Source of the DNA: Companilactobacillus kimchiensis
GTDB taxonomy: Bacteria > Bacillota > Bacilli > Lactobacillales > Lactobacillaceae
Assembly (NCBI RefSeq): GCF_001438805.1
Contig: NZ_JQCF01000003.1
Location: forward strand, 62,001 to 126,000
Direction of reading: 5' to 3'
DNA: 64,000 bases
This document shows, piece after piece, positions 1-7,856 of this stretch (positions are counted from its first letter, which is position 1; the number at the start of each line of letters is the position of its first letter). A model generated the notes under the pieces. That model saw only the letters and a list, made by a program, of their open reading frames with translations. It made no database searches and was not told the DNA's origin. Position numbers and translations under genes: made by a program.

Positions 1-96
1 TTCTGTGGGCGTGATAAACCTTGGCGTTCAGAATATAAAGAACGTTTTTCAGGATTGTATAAGCATTATCAACACCGAGCTAAGAGAATAAGATAG
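1..96 (+). CDS. C-terminal end of an unidentified protein (partial)
   Basis: An open frame runs from the first base to a TAG stop at 94-96 and gives 31 basic, aromatic-rich residues ending HYQHRAKRIR. The gene begins outside the window. I do not recognise the family from so short a tail. The composition suggests a soluble, nucleic-acid-binding type of C-terminus, but that is only an impression. A weak terminator follows at 103-126. Confidence 0.4.
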   Translation, partial: FCGRDKPWRSEYKERFSGLYKHYQHRAKRIR

Positions 97-102
97 AATT
101 CT

Positions 103-126
103 ATCGTCCATAGCAAAGACGATTTT
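103..126 (+). terminator. weak intrinsic terminator after the partial gene
   Basis: ATCGTC (103-108) pairs with GACGAT (118-123) across a 9-nt loop and is followed by TTTT. The stem is short, so termination may be partial. Confidence 0.4.
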
Positions 127-176
127 ACTGCTGTTCCAGGTTAAGCAACTCGTTGACGGTTATTAATTTTAAATAA

Positions 177-241
177 AAATAACACTATATTAGTGTGAAT
201 TTCTTAATTGAGGATTCATAACAAATAATATAGTGTTATTT
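177..241. repeat. 16-bp perfect inverted repeat with 33-nt loop
   Basis: AAATAACACTATATTA (177-192) is the exact reverse complement of 226-241, and GTTTTTT follows. It could be a bidirectional terminator, since runs of A precede it and runs of T follow it. The loop is long for that, so a small mobile-element remnant is an alternative. Confidence 0.5.
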
Positions 242-332
242 GTTTTTTAGGCATAACTCATTTAAGCGGTTAAATCAGATATATTAATAATTTCCAAACA
301 ACTAGTGACAACTCAATATTTGACGTTTTGCC

Positions 333-360
333 TATATCAAAGTGATATCACACTGATATA
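333..360. promoter_or_regulatory. 28-bp palindromic operator upstream of the RHH gene
   Basis: The dyad is centred at 346.5. Bases 333-339 (TATATCA) pair with 354-360 (TGATATA), and the core GTGATATCAC (342-351) is a perfect palindrome; only two base pairs of the 28-bp dyad mismatch. A TATAAT -10 box lies just downstream at 368-373, so a protein bound here would cover the -35 region. Ribbon-helix-helix proteins usually bind such dyads in their own promoters, so autoregulation by the next gene is the simplest inference. Confidence 0.6.
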
Positions 361-379
361 AAAGCGGTATAATAAGGGT

Positions 380-712
380 ATGGCAGATAAGATGGTTGCA
401 TTAAGACTAGATAAAGATTTATACGATCGCATCGCTGAGGATGCTGGACGTGAAAATCGGAGTGTTAACAATTATATTGTCACTAAATTAAGTGAGGCAG
501 TACCGACAGATAATCTCGAACAGCGCCAAATAGTTGGATCTGTCGTTCGAGGGGACAAGATCAATATGGCAAACGACTTGCTCGAGGTTAAGGGTACTTA
601 CTATCGTTATGACTTATTGGCAAATGATTTGGTTAACAAGGATGGCAGTTATCAGATTGTCAAAGCAAATGGTAACATTTTGACTATCCAGGAATTAAAA
701 TCAGAAAAGTAG
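380..712 (+). CDS. ribbon-helix-helix (Arc/MetJ-like) DNA-binding protein
   Basis: This 110-residue protein has an N-terminal ribbon-helix-helix. The strand VALRLDKDLYDRI is followed by helices containing NRSVNNYIVTKL (about residues 6-40), a pattern typical of Arc-type repressors and antitoxins. The C-terminal 60 residues form an unrecognised region rich in charged and Tyr residues. The start is unusual: the -10 TATAAT lies only 6 nt before the ATG and there is no proper Shine-Dalgarno, so the mRNA may be leaderless. A start at 392 is possible. The stop lies about 10 nt before the SPFH gene, so the two are probably one transcript. It may be a repressor of its own operon through the dyad at 333-360. 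No toxin-like partner is visible. Confidence 0.7.
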   Translation: MADKMVALRLDKDLYDRIAEDAGRENRSVNNYIVTKLSEAVPTDNLEQRQIVGSVVRGDKINMANDLLEVKGTYYRYDLLANDLVNKDGSYQIVKANGNILTIQELKSEK

Positions 713-722
713 GCGGATGAAT

Positions 723-1541
723 ATGTTAGGATTTAAAACGGTACATCAAAATCATGTGGGGTTAGTTGAAACTTTAGGCAAGTATAGTCGTGAGGTTGGT
801 GCGGGATTAAATTTATATCTCCCCATCTTTCAAAAAATTCGAATTGTTGATTTAGCAATGATTCCTTTGTCACTCCAAGGATATTCTGTAATCACGAAAG
901 ATAATGCTGAAGTACAAACAACCGTGACTTTGAATTATCATATTACTAATGCTAGAAAATTCGAATATGAAAATAGTAATTCTGTTGAATCAATGATTCA
1001 ATTAGTTCGTGGTCACTTGAGAGATATTATTGGTAAGTTGGATTTGAATGAAGCTTTAGGTTCAACTTCTAAAATTAATCAAGATTTAGCTGCGGCAATT
1101 GGAGATTTAACTGATACTTATGGGATCAAAGTTGATCGTGTCAATATCGATGAATTGAAACCATCAGCCTCAATTACCGAATCAATGGAGAAACAAATTC
1201 GAGCTGATCGTGAAAAGACTGCCGCCATTGCTAAAGCCAATGGTGATGCTCGTAGTATTGAAATTGAAACTAAAGCTAAGAACGAGGCCACTGTTTCAAC
1301 CGCTAAGGCTGAAGCTGCCGCAACAGTTGCTCGTGCTGATGCTAAAGCTTACGAAATTAAAAAATTAAATGATATGTTGGCTTCAGCTGATTCCAAATAC
1401 TTTACTAGTCAACAGATTCAGGCTTTCTCTGATATCGCTAAATCACCAGCTAATACAGTGGTAATGGATAAAGATGCGATTGCTAAGTATGCTGATATTC
1501 CTGCTATGGCTCAAGTTATGAATAAACTTGCTAATAAATAA
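723..1541 (+). CDS. SPFH/band-7 (slipin/prohibitin-like) protein
   Basis: This protein of about 272 residues has an SPFH core covering roughly residues 1-150. It includes GAGLNLYLP, an antiparallel core with TKDNAEVQTTVTLNYHI, and LRDIIGKLDLNEAL. A long Ala/Glu/Lys coiled coil follows (about 155-215) and then a helical tail. Family members form membrane-associated oligomers. This one has no N-terminal transmembrane segment, so attachment must be peripheral or through a partner. An ATG at 717 abuts the AGGCGG ribosome site, so the ATG at 723 (6-nt spacing) is preferred. It appears to be co-transcribed with the RHH gene. The specific process served is unknown. Confidence 0.8.
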   Translation: MLGFKTVHQNHVGLVETLGKYSREVGAGLNLYLPIFQKIRIVDLAMIPLSLQGYSVITKDNAEVQTTVTLNYHITNARKFEYENSNSVESMIQLVRGHLRDIIGKLDLNEALGSTSKINQDLAAAIGDLTDTYGIKVDRVNIDELKPSASITESMEKQIRADREKTAAIAKANGDARSIEIETKAKNEATVSTAKAEAAATVARADAKAYEIKKLNDMLASADSKYFTSQQIQAFSDIAKSPANTVVMDKDAIAKYADIPAMAQVMNKLANK

Positions 1542-1549
1542 TTTAAATT

Positions 1550-1582
1550 AAACATCTACTAAAATGGTAGGTGTTTTTGTTT
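1550..1582 (+). terminator. intrinsic terminator after the SPFH gene
   Basis: AAACATCTAC (1550-1559) pairs with GTAGGTGTTT (1567-1576) with one G-U pair, followed by a T-rich tail. Confidence 0.8.
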
Positions 1583-1587
1583 TACGG

Positions 1588-1644
1588 TTGACATTATGTC
1601 GTTATCGACATATACTATTTATTGTCGATAACGACATTAGGAGA
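1588..1644 (+). promoter_or_regulatory. padC promoter with two PadR-type operators
   Basis: TTGACA (1588-1593), a 17-nt spacer and TATACT (1611-1616) form a near-consensus promoter. TGTCGTTATCGACA (1597-1610) fills the spacer. Its exact reverse complement, TGTCGATAACGACA (1623-1636), lies at the expected transcription start. The first site fits the PadR-family pattern ATGT-N8-ACAT. AGGAGA at 1639-1644 is the ribosome site. Binding at either site should block RNA polymerase. The same TGTCG-N4-CGACA word recurs at 43385-43398. Confidence 0.85.
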
Positions 1645-1653
1645 CAATAAACT

Positions 1654-2190
1654 ATGACAAAACAATTTAAAACATTAGATGATTTTTTAGGAACACACTT
1701 TATTTATACGTACGATAACGGTTGGGAATATGAATGGTACGCTAAAAACGACCACACAGCTGACTACCGAATTCACGGTGGAATGGTTGCCGGTCGTTGG
1801 GTAACTGATCAAAAAGCTGATATTTTGATGTTAACAGAAGGTGTCTACAAGGTTTCTTGGACCGAACCTACTGGAACTGATGTGGCTTTGGACTTCATGC
1901 CTAATGAGAATAAAATGCATGGTACAATTTTCTTCCCTAAGTGGGTTGAAGAACATCCAGAAATTACCGTTACTTATCAAAACGAACATATTGATTTGAT
2001 GGAAGAATCACGTGAGAAGTACGAAACGTATCCTAAGTTAGTCGTTCCCGAAATGGCTAAGATTACATACATGGGCGATGCTGGTCAAAATAACGAAGAC
2101 GTTATTAGTGAAGCACCTTATCAAGGGATGCCTGATGATATTAGAAATGGTAAATATTTTAACGAAAACTACCAACGTATCAACAAATAG
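1654..2190 (+). CDS. padC: phenolic acid decarboxylase
   Basis: This 178-residue cofactor-free enzyme decarboxylates hydroxycinnamic acids (p-coumaric, ferulic, caffeic) to the 4-vinyl phenols and so detoxifies them in the cytoplasm. The family signature is clear: [25 protein letters not shown] at the N-terminus (residues 5-29), then [10 protein letters not shown], and [21 protein letters not shown], with a beta-barrel pattern throughout. The length matches known PadC proteins. It has its own promoter with two operator dyads and is followed by a terminator and then padR, the usual neighbour. Expression is therefore expected to be induced by phenolic acids through PadR. Confidence 0.96.
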   Translation: MTKQFKTLDDFLGTHFIYTYDNGWEYEWYAKNDHTADYRIHGGMVAGRWVTDQKADILMLTEGVYKVSWTEPTGTDVALDFMPNENKMHGTIFFPKWVEEHPEITVTYQNEHIDLMEESREKYETYPKLVVPEMAKITYMGDAGQNNEDVISEAPYQGMPDDIRNGKYFNENYQRINK

Positions 2191-2194
2191 CATA

Positions 2195-2227
2195 AAATGA
2201 TATACAGAGATGTATATCATTTTTTTG
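2195..2227 (+). terminator. intrinsic terminator between padC and padR
   Basis: AAATGATATAC (2195-2205) and GTATATCATTT (2212-2222) form an 11-bp perfect stem with a 6-nt loop, followed by a T-run. padR may be expressed by read-through. Confidence 0.75.
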
Positions 2228-2238
2228 TGGAGATAATT

Positions 2239-2751
2239 ATGCCTAAGAAACGAATATTACCGTATGTATTGCTCGGTTTGATCAATAATAAAGAACGCTT
2301 ATCCGGATACCAAATTAGTCAGGAATTTAAAAATGAGGTCGGGGATTTTTGGCATGCTTCACATAGTCAAATTTACCCCGAGTTGGCTCGAATGAAAGCT
2401 GATGGTTGGGTCTCGGACGATGAAAGCGATAATAAATCTACCTATTATATAGTTACTGATCAGGGATCTGAGATTCTTCGTAACTGGATGAGAGAACCAT
2501 TGGATGATAATGAGGAGCTATTCTCATTGAAATTATATTTTATTAAAGATAAATCTGATCCGTTATTAAAAGACTTGATTACACAAGAATTAGTTCTGAG
2601 AAAGCTAAAATATCAATATCTTCAAGAGCGGTTAAAAACAGTTTTTACTGATGATAAAAAAATTAAAAATAATTTTGGTCACTATTTAATTCTTACTCGG
2701 GCAATTGAACGAGAAAGGAATCATATTCAGTGGTTGGAAGATAAATTATAG
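2239..2751 (+). CDS. padR: PadR family transcriptional regulator
   Basis: This 170-residue repressor has an N-terminal winged helix. It starts PKKRILPYVLLGLI and continues with SGYQISQEF, the DNA-recognition stretch SHSQIYPELARM, and the wing YYIVTDQG. The C-terminal helical dimerisation domain is of the PadR-N/Vir-C type (about residues 95-170). The start at 2239 was chosen because GTGGAGA lies just before it; upstream in-frame codons run through the terminator hairpin. It sits directly behind padC, the usual arrangement for the phenolic-acid-responsive repressor. It is the natural candidate to bind the TGTCG-N4-CGACA dyads at padC and at the 43385-43398 reductase promoter. Confidence 0.92.
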   Translation: MPKKRILPYVLLGLINNKERLSGYQISQEFKNEVGDFWHASHSQIYPELARMKADGWVSDDESDNKSTYYIVTDQGSEILRNWMREPLDDNEELFSLKLYFIKDKSDPLLKDLITQELVLRKLKYQYLQERLKTVFTDDKKIKNNFGHYLILTRAIERERNHIQWLEDKL

Positions 2752-2779
2752 AAGTCCACTTAGTTGTGGGCTTTTTTTA
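2752..2779 (+). terminator. intrinsic terminator after padR
   Basis: AAGTCCAC (2752-2759) pairs with GTGGGCTT (2766-2773) and is followed by a T-run. Confidence 0.8.
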
Positions 2780-2877
2780 TGGAATATTAATTGAAAAATG
2801 ATGTATTTAATTATAAAGAAACATTGTGGCACTTTGCCAATAGGACTATGATTTTTTTATCAAGTTTTTATTTATAT

Positions 2878-2907
2878 TTGAACGTTTTATGTATATGTTG
2901 ATATTAT
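2878..2907 (+). promoter_or_regulatory. candidate promoter of the polysaccharide operon
   Basis: TTGAAC (2878-2883), an 18-nt spacer and TATTAT (2902-2907) lie just upstream of the GGAGGG ribosome site of the first polysaccharide gene. The rest of the 150-nt gap is AT-rich and holds nothing else I recognise. Confidence 0.45.
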
Positions 2908-2931
2908 TTTTTATATATTTCGGAGGGAAAA

Positions 2932-3711
2932 GTGGAATCAGAACAAACTATTAGTATGATCCAGATTTTTGGAATACTGCGTAAGCATATTAGAGCAATT
3001 ATAGAAACGACTGTTGTAGTTACTTTAGCAGCAGGTTTTATTACTTTCTTTTTCATGACACCAAAATACAGTGCTACGACAGAAATCCTAGTCAATCGTA
3101 AATTGTCAGCTGATATGCAGGGGGCACAGTTTCAACAAGTGCAGGCTGATGTACAAATGATCAGTACTTATAAGGATATTATTACTAGTCCAACTGTTTT
3201 GAGGGATGTTAATAAACAAATTAAGAATTATCCAGGCTATCCAGGTTCAATGAGTGCTTTGAAAAAGTCACTCTCGATTAACAACTCACAAAATTCACAG
3301 GTCTTTTCAGTTACGGCCAAATCAACTGACCCAGGGACTGCAGCAGCGATTGCTAATTCAACCGCCAAGGTTTTCAAGAAAAAAGTTGTCAAAATCATGA
3401 GTGTTAATAATGTTTCGATTGTTTCTGAAGCAGAGATTAACCGAAAAGCAGTTAGTCCTAGAAAAACTTTGAATATTTTAATTGGTTTGATTCTGGGAGT
3501 TATCTTAGGTATCGCCTTGGCATTCATTCGTGAATTGACTGATAGAACTATCACATCAAGTACCTTCTTGACTGATAATCTAGGTCTGACTAATTTAGGT
3601 ATCGTCAATGAAATTGATCAAAAAGATATTGAAAAGACTGTTGAACATAAGAAGTTACAGATCAAAGTTGATAAAAATGAACTCAGTGCTAGAAATCATA
3701 GAAGGGTTTAG
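2932..3711 (+). CDS. polysaccharide chain-length determinant / kinase modulator (Wzz, CpsC/EpsA type)
   Basis: This 259-residue membrane protein has a Wzz architecture. The cytoplasmic N-terminus is followed by TM1 (about 25-45). An extracellular domain holds YKDIITSPTVL and DPGTAAAIAN motifs. The Pro-rich KAVSPRKT motif precedes TM2 (about 180-200), and a cytoplasmic tail follows. Such proteins set polymer length and activate the partner tyrosine kinase through the C-terminal segment. The start is GTG with GGAGGG 4 nt upstream. It heads a colinear operon with the kinase 2 nt downstream. Confidence 0.92.
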   Translation: MESEQTISMIQIFGILRKHIRAIIETTVVVTLAAGFITFFFMTPKYSATTEILVNRKLSADMQGAQFQQVQADVQMISTYKDIITSPTVLRDVNKQIKNYPGYPGSMSALKKSLSINNSQNSQVFSVTAKSTDPGTAAAIANSTAKVFKKKVVKIMSVNNVSIVSEAEINRKAVSPRKTLNILIGLILGVILGIALAFIRELTDRTITSSTFLTDNLGLTNLGIVNEIDQKDIEKTVEHKKLQIKVDKNELSARNHRRV

Positions 3712-3713
3712 GT

Positions 3714-4460
3714 ATGAGGATGTCGTTATTTAAACGAAAGAACAAAAAACTAGATAATTACAGTTTGAAACATGGTGTGGGACTGATTACCTATGATGAT
3801 CCTTCCAGTACGATTTCAGAGCAGTTTAATACGATCAGAACGAATATCCAATTTTCGTCAGTTGATAAAAAATTGAAGTCGATTTTGTTTACTTCGTCAG
3901 CACCATCGGAAGGGAAGTCTACCATTAGCAATAACGTCGCGGTAACTTGGGCTAAACAAGGTGAGAAAGTTATTTTGGTTGATGCCGATTTGCGTCGTCC
4001 AACAATCCATAAAACTTTTGATGTCAGTAATCGAATTGGATTATCAAGTTATCTTTTGGGTAATGCGACCTTAGAGGAAATTATTCAACCAACGATGGTT
4101 AAAGACCTCTATGTTATTGCCAGTGGACCAATTCCACCTAATCCTTCAGAATTATTGGGAAGTATGCGAATTAAGGGCTTGTTTAAAGCTCTAGAAGACA
4201 AATTCGGATTATTGATTTTGGATGCTCCACCAACGAATGCTGTGACTGATGCGCAAATTTTAGCAGCCCAAGTTGATGGTGTGATCTTAGTTGTACCACA
4301 AGGATTGGCAGAAAAAGCTGGAGTAGCACATGCAAAACAGGCCTTGGATACAGTTCACGCTAATATTTTAGGTGCCATTATGAACCGTGTTACCAAAGCA
4401 GAGTCACAAGGCTACTACGGTGGTTATTATGGCGGTTATTACGGAGTTGAGAAAAAATGA
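3714..4460 (+). CDS. bacterial tyrosine autokinase of polysaccharide synthesis (CpsD/EpsB type)
   Basis: This 248-residue cytoplasmic BY-kinase has Walker A SAPSEGKST (about 62-70), Walker A' VILVDADLRRP and Walker B LLILDAPP. The C-terminus holds a tyrosine cluster, SQGYYGGYYGGYYGVEKK, the usual autophosphorylation tail. It works with the preceding membrane protein and is reset by the phosphatase that follows, whose ATG overlaps this stop (ATGA). Phosphorylation cycling controls polymer export and length. Confidence 0.95.
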   Translation: MRMSLFKRKNKKLDNYSLKHGVGLITYDDPSSTISEQFNTIRTNIQFSSVDKKLKSILFTSSAPSEGKSTISNNVAVTWAKQGEKVILVDADLRRPTIHKTFDVSNRIGLSSYLLGNATLEEIIQPTMVKDLYVIASGPIPPNPSELLGSMRIKGLFKALEDKFGLLILDAPPTNAVTDAQILAAQVDGVILVVPQGLAEKAGVAHAKQALDTVHANILGAIMNRVTKAESQGYYGGYYGGYYGVEKK

Positions 4461-5242
4461 ATTTGATTGATTTGCATTGCCACATCCTGCCGGGAGTAGA
4501 TGACGGATCAAAAGACATGCAAATGTCACTAGATTTAGCTAAAGAAGCTGTTAATCAAGGAATTACTAATGCACTGATGACACCACATCATATGGATGGT
4601 GATTATACCAATCACAAGAACGATATTGTCTGGAGAACGGCCGAGTTTCAATCAGAGTTGGCTAATCAGCAAATTCCGTTAAAAGTTTATCCAAGCCAAG
4701 AAGTACATTTGACCGGTCAACTAATGGATGCAATAAGCAATAATGACATTCTTTTTATGGATGAAACTAATCGCTATTTATTACTGGAGCTACCTCATGA
4801 GATGGTTCCCGAATATACAGCCGATATGATTTTTAATTTAACAACGCAAGGGATAACACCGGTCATTGCCCATCCGGAAAGAAATTTGGGTATTCAAGAA
4901 GATCCAGATAAGTTATATAAGTTTATTCAAATGGGCTGTCTGTCACAATTGACAGCCAGCAGTTATTTAGGAGTCTTTGGGGAAAAAGTTCAGACCTTAA
5001 CTGAACAAATAATAAAGGCTAATTTAGGATTCATCTTTGCTTCTGATGCGCATAACTTTGAAGGGAGAAAGTATCTGATGAAAGATGCTTTCGCTAAGTT
5101 AGAGGCTGAAGAAGGCAAACGGAAAGCACAATTGTTTAACTATAATGCCAAAAATATTATCAATGGTGATGATGTGGCGGAAGTTGATTTTAGTCATATT
5201 ACTTCATTGAATAAAAAGAAAAAAAGATTTTGGATATTTTGA
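4457..5242 (+). CDS. PHP-type protein-tyrosine phosphatase (CpsB/Wzb type)
   Basis: This 261-residue metal-dependent phosphatase of the PHP superfamily has the motifs DLHCHILPGVDDGS at the N-terminus (residues 5-18), TPHHMDGDY, PSQEVHLT, ITPVIAHPER and FASDAHNFEGR, which supply the metal ligands. It dephosphorylates the tyrosine tail of the kinase encoded just upstream and overlaps that gene by 4 nt, so the two are translationally coupled. Length and motif order are normal for the family. Confidence 0.94.
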   Translation: MNLIDLHCHILPGVDDGSKDMQMSLDLAKEAVNQGITNALMTPHHMDGDYTNHKNDIVWRTAEFQSELANQQIPLKVYPSQEVHLTGQLMDAISNNDILFMDETNRYLLLELPHEMVPEYTADMIFNLTTQGITPVIAHPERNLGIQEDPDKLYKFIQMGCLSQLTASSYLGVFGEKVQTLTEQIIKANLGFIFASDAHNFEGRKYLMKDAFAKLEAEEGKRKAQLFNYNAKNIINGDDVAEVDFSHITSLNKKKKRFWIF

Positions 5243-5273
5243 TTAGAGAGTAGTTCTGGGGGGCATCAAATAG

Positions 5274-5942
5274 ATGGAATATTTTGATGGTAAAAATGGC
5301 AGCGATGTCATTAACGTCGGTTATCAAGATGGACGTTATATTTATAAATTTTTTAAAAGAATATTTGATTTTGTAGCTAGTTTTTTAGGCTTGGTCATTT
5401 TATCGCCATTATTTTTGGTTGTAGCAATTGCTATTAAGATTGAGGATCCTAGGGGACCAATATTTTATTCGCAAATGCGTTTAGGAAAAAGACAGGAACC
5501 ATTCAAGATGTATAAATTTCGATCGATGGTCGTAGGGGCTGATGATCGTTTAAAAGAACTCTTAGCCGATAATGAAGTCGATGGAGCCATGTTTAAGATG
5601 AAGGATGATCCTCGTGTTACGGGAATTGGTCAGTTCATTCGCAAGTATAGTATTGATGAATTGCCTCAATTGTTGAACGTATTGTTGGGTGAGATGAGCT
5701 TAGTTGGACCAAGACCACCATTGCCACGCGAAGTGAAGGATTATACCAGTTATGATAAACAACGTTTGAGCGTTAAACCTGGTTGTACTGGGTTATGGCA
5801 GATTACTGGTCGAAATGACGTTGGATTTCATGATATGGTCGAATTGGATCTTAGTTATATTAACCGTCGAAGTTTTTCTTTTGATTTATATGTTTTGTTT
5901 AAGACCGTTATTGTTTTTGTTAAACCTAATGGGGCTTATTAA
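5274..5942 (+). CDS. undecaprenyl-phosphate sugar phosphotransferase (priming transferase)
   Basis: This 222-residue protein transfers a sugar-1-phosphate from a nucleotide sugar to undecaprenyl phosphate and so starts the repeat unit. It has one N-terminal hydrophobic hairpin (FDFVASFLGLVILSPLF, about 30-50). The catalytic block follows, with KFRSM, DELPQLLNVLLGEMSLVGPRPPL (about 122-146), KPGCTGLWQITGR and ELDLSYI. It is the short form, lacking the four-helix N-terminal domain of WbaP-type enzymes. The sugar cannot be read from sequence; glucose or galactose is common. Confidence 0.93.
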   Translation: MEYFDGKNGSDVINVGYQDGRYIYKFFKRIFDFVASFLGLVILSPLFLVVAIAIKIEDPRGPIFYSQMRLGKRQEPFKMYKFRSMVVGADDRLKELLADNEVDGAMFKMKDDPRVTGIGQFIRKYSIDELPQLLNVLLGEMSLVGPRPPLPREVKDYTSYDKQRLSVKPGCTGLWQITGRNDVGFHDMVELDLSYINRRSFSFDLYVLFKTVIVFVKPNGAY

Positions 5943-5965
5943 AGATAGAAAGGTTAATTTTATTT

Positions 5966-6820
5966 ATGAAAGTTGGGTTATTTATTCCCACGTATAATGC
6001 TGGGAATTCTTTTGATAATGTCCTGAAAGATATTGATGAATCGATTCAAAATTCGGGTATCGAAGTGAAGAAATTAATGATTGATACTTTTTCCAATGAT
6101 AATACCGTGGAAAAGGCTAAAAGGTATGGATTTGATTCATATGAAATAAAAAAAGAAGACTTTACACATGGTGAAGTGAGGAAAAGAGCTGCTAATTATT
6201 TTAATGGGTATGACTATATAATCTATATGACCCAGGATGTAAGGTTACATTTAACGGCAATTGGTGAGCTGATTTCTTTTATATCTAAAAGTGATCATAT
6301 GTTAGTGGCCTATGGCCGACAGATATCTGACCCTGCAGAAAGCACAATTTTTGAACAAAAGGCTAGAGACTTTAATTATCCTTCAAAAAGTATTATTAAA
6401 TCTAAAAATGATATTAAGGCGTTGGGAGTTAAAGCAGCATTTTCTTCTGATGCTTTTTCAATTTATAGAAGAGGTCTACTTATGGATGTGGGTTCCTTTC
6501 CATCCAATATATTATATTGTGAAGATGAATATGTAGCGGCCCAAGGCATCATTAAAGGATATGAGGTTGGCTATTGTGCTGAAGCAGTAGTAACACATTC
6601 GAACCATATGAATTTAAAACAACAATATAAAAGATATAAGAGTATAGGTGATTTTCATAAACAGAATCAGTGGATTCAAAGGGAATTTGGTAGTAATGAA
6701 TCAGAAGGTGTAAAGTCGGTTTTATCTGAATGGAAGTATTTAACTAAGAATAAAAAGGCGTATTTGATACCCTATTCTTTTTTAATAGCTTCCATAAAAT
6801 ATGTCGCTTATAAATTTTAA
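5966..6820 (+). CDS. GT2 glycosyltransferase, rhamnosyltransferase-like
   Basis: This 284-residue GT-A fold transferase starts VGLFIPTYNAG. It shows DTFSNDNT, FTHGEVRKRAA and YIIYMTQDV, a combination (HG...R..AA and TQD) typical of dTDP-rhamnosyltransferases. CEDEY near residue 192 is the probable catalytic-base region. The rmlACBD genes downstream supply dTDP-rhamnose, which fits. It is probably cytoplasmic at the membrane. Acceptor and linkage are unknown. Confidence 0.85.
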   Translation: MKVGLFIPTYNAGNSFDNVLKDIDESIQNSGIEVKKLMIDTFSNDNTVEKAKRYGFDSYEIKKEDFTHGEVRKRAANYFNGYDYIIYMTQDVRLHLTAIGELISFISKSDHMLVAYGRQISDPAESTIFEQKARDFNYPSKSIIKSKNDIKALGVKAAFSSDAFSIYRRGLLMDVGSFPSNILYCEDEYVAAQGIIKGYEVGYCAEAVVTHSNHMNLKQQYKRYKSIGDFHKQNQWIQREFGSNESEGVKSVLSEWKYLTKNKKAYLIPYSFLIASIKYVAYKF

Positions 6821-6839
6821 CGTTAGATGAGGTTTTTCA

Positions 6840-7856
6840 ATGTCGGACATAAATTTTAAAATAGATTTTGTTGTAACATGGGTAGATGGTCAAGAACCAA
6901 AATGGCTTTCTGAGTATTCTAAGTATAGACAGGAAGATAGTTTAGATGTAAAAACTGCGCGATTTAGAGATTATGGCATATTTAAATATTGGTTCAGAGC
7001 TGTTCAAGAATATGCACCGTGGGTTAATCATGTCTATCTAGTTACAGATGGTCAAAAACCAGAGTGGATAAATGATAATTGTAATTGGATTACCATTGTA
7101 GATCATAAGGAAATTATTCCGGAAAAGTATAGACCCATTTTTAATTCCAGTGCGATTGAGTTGAATTTATATAAGATTCCTAATTTGTCAGAACATTTTG
7201 TTTATTTTAATGATGATATGTTTCTTAATAAAAAGGTCATACCTGAAGATTTTTTCTCAAAAAAGGGTCTTCCGAAAGATACTGCGGGATTAAATGCGAT
7301 TCAACCGATGTATGATTTTGATTATATACACGTTAACAATGTAAAAGTAATTAATGAACAATTTAAAAAACGGGAAGTAATGAGGAAACAATTTTTTAAA
7401 TTCCTAAATATGAAGAATATGGAATTGAATATTTATACAATTCTTTTATTCTTTTGGCCTAAATTTACTAGATTTTTTGATTTACATTATCCGTATTCAA
7501 TTCTTAAGTCCGAAATGAGCAATGTTATTCATGAAAATCCAAAAGAATATGTCAAAACAATGAGTGATCGATTTAGGTGGAAGGACGATATAACTATATG
7601 GTTAGTTAGGTATTACTCATTGGTTACTGGAAAATTTTCTCCACGAACACCTAGAGTTGGGAAAATATATGATTTGTTTGATCAATTTGAAGATGCAACG
7701 AAAGATATAGAGAATGGAAACCATAAAATGATTGTAATAAATGATGATTCAAATATTACAGATAAACAATTTGAAACTATTGCACAAGAATTAAAAAGAA
7801 TCTACCAAAGAAAGTTACCAAATGAATCAGTATTTGAAAAGGAAAGAAAATATTGA
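6840..7856 (+). CDS. Stealth family sugar-phosphate transferase
   Basis: This 338-residue protein contains the four Stealth conserved regions. CR1 is IDFVVTWVDGQEPKW (8-22). CR2 includes ARFRDYGIFKYWFR and VYLVTDGQKPEW. CR3 is HFVYFNDDMFL (about 120-130). CR4 is RFRWKDDITIW. Stealth proteins resemble the catalytic core of GlcNAc-1-phosphotransferase and transfer hexose-1-phosphates, giving phosphodiester-linked polymers. This suggests that the polysaccharide carries sugar-phosphate linkages or decorations. The next gene starts inside its stop codon. Confidence 0.88.
   Translation: MSDINFKIDFVVTWVDGQEPKWLSEYSKYRQEDSLDVKTARFRDYGIFKYWFRAVQEYAPWVNHVYLVTDGQKPEWINDNCNWITIVDHKEIIPEKYRPIFNSSAIELNLYKIPNLSEHFVYFNDDMFLNKKVIPEDFFSKKGLPKDTAGLNAIQPMYDFDYIHVNNVKVINEQFKKREVMRKQFFKFLNMKNMELNIYTILLFFWPKFTRFFDLHYPYSILKSEMSNVIHENPKEYVKTMSDRFRWKDDITIWLVRYYSLVTGKFSPRTPRVGKIYDLFDQFEDATKDIENGNHKMIVINDDSNITDKQFETIAQELKRIYQRKLPNESVFEKERKY

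Noticed and set aside
2038-2220. 60-codon minus-strand frame over the padC end
   Set aside because: It is antisense to padC and the terminator and has no ribosome site.
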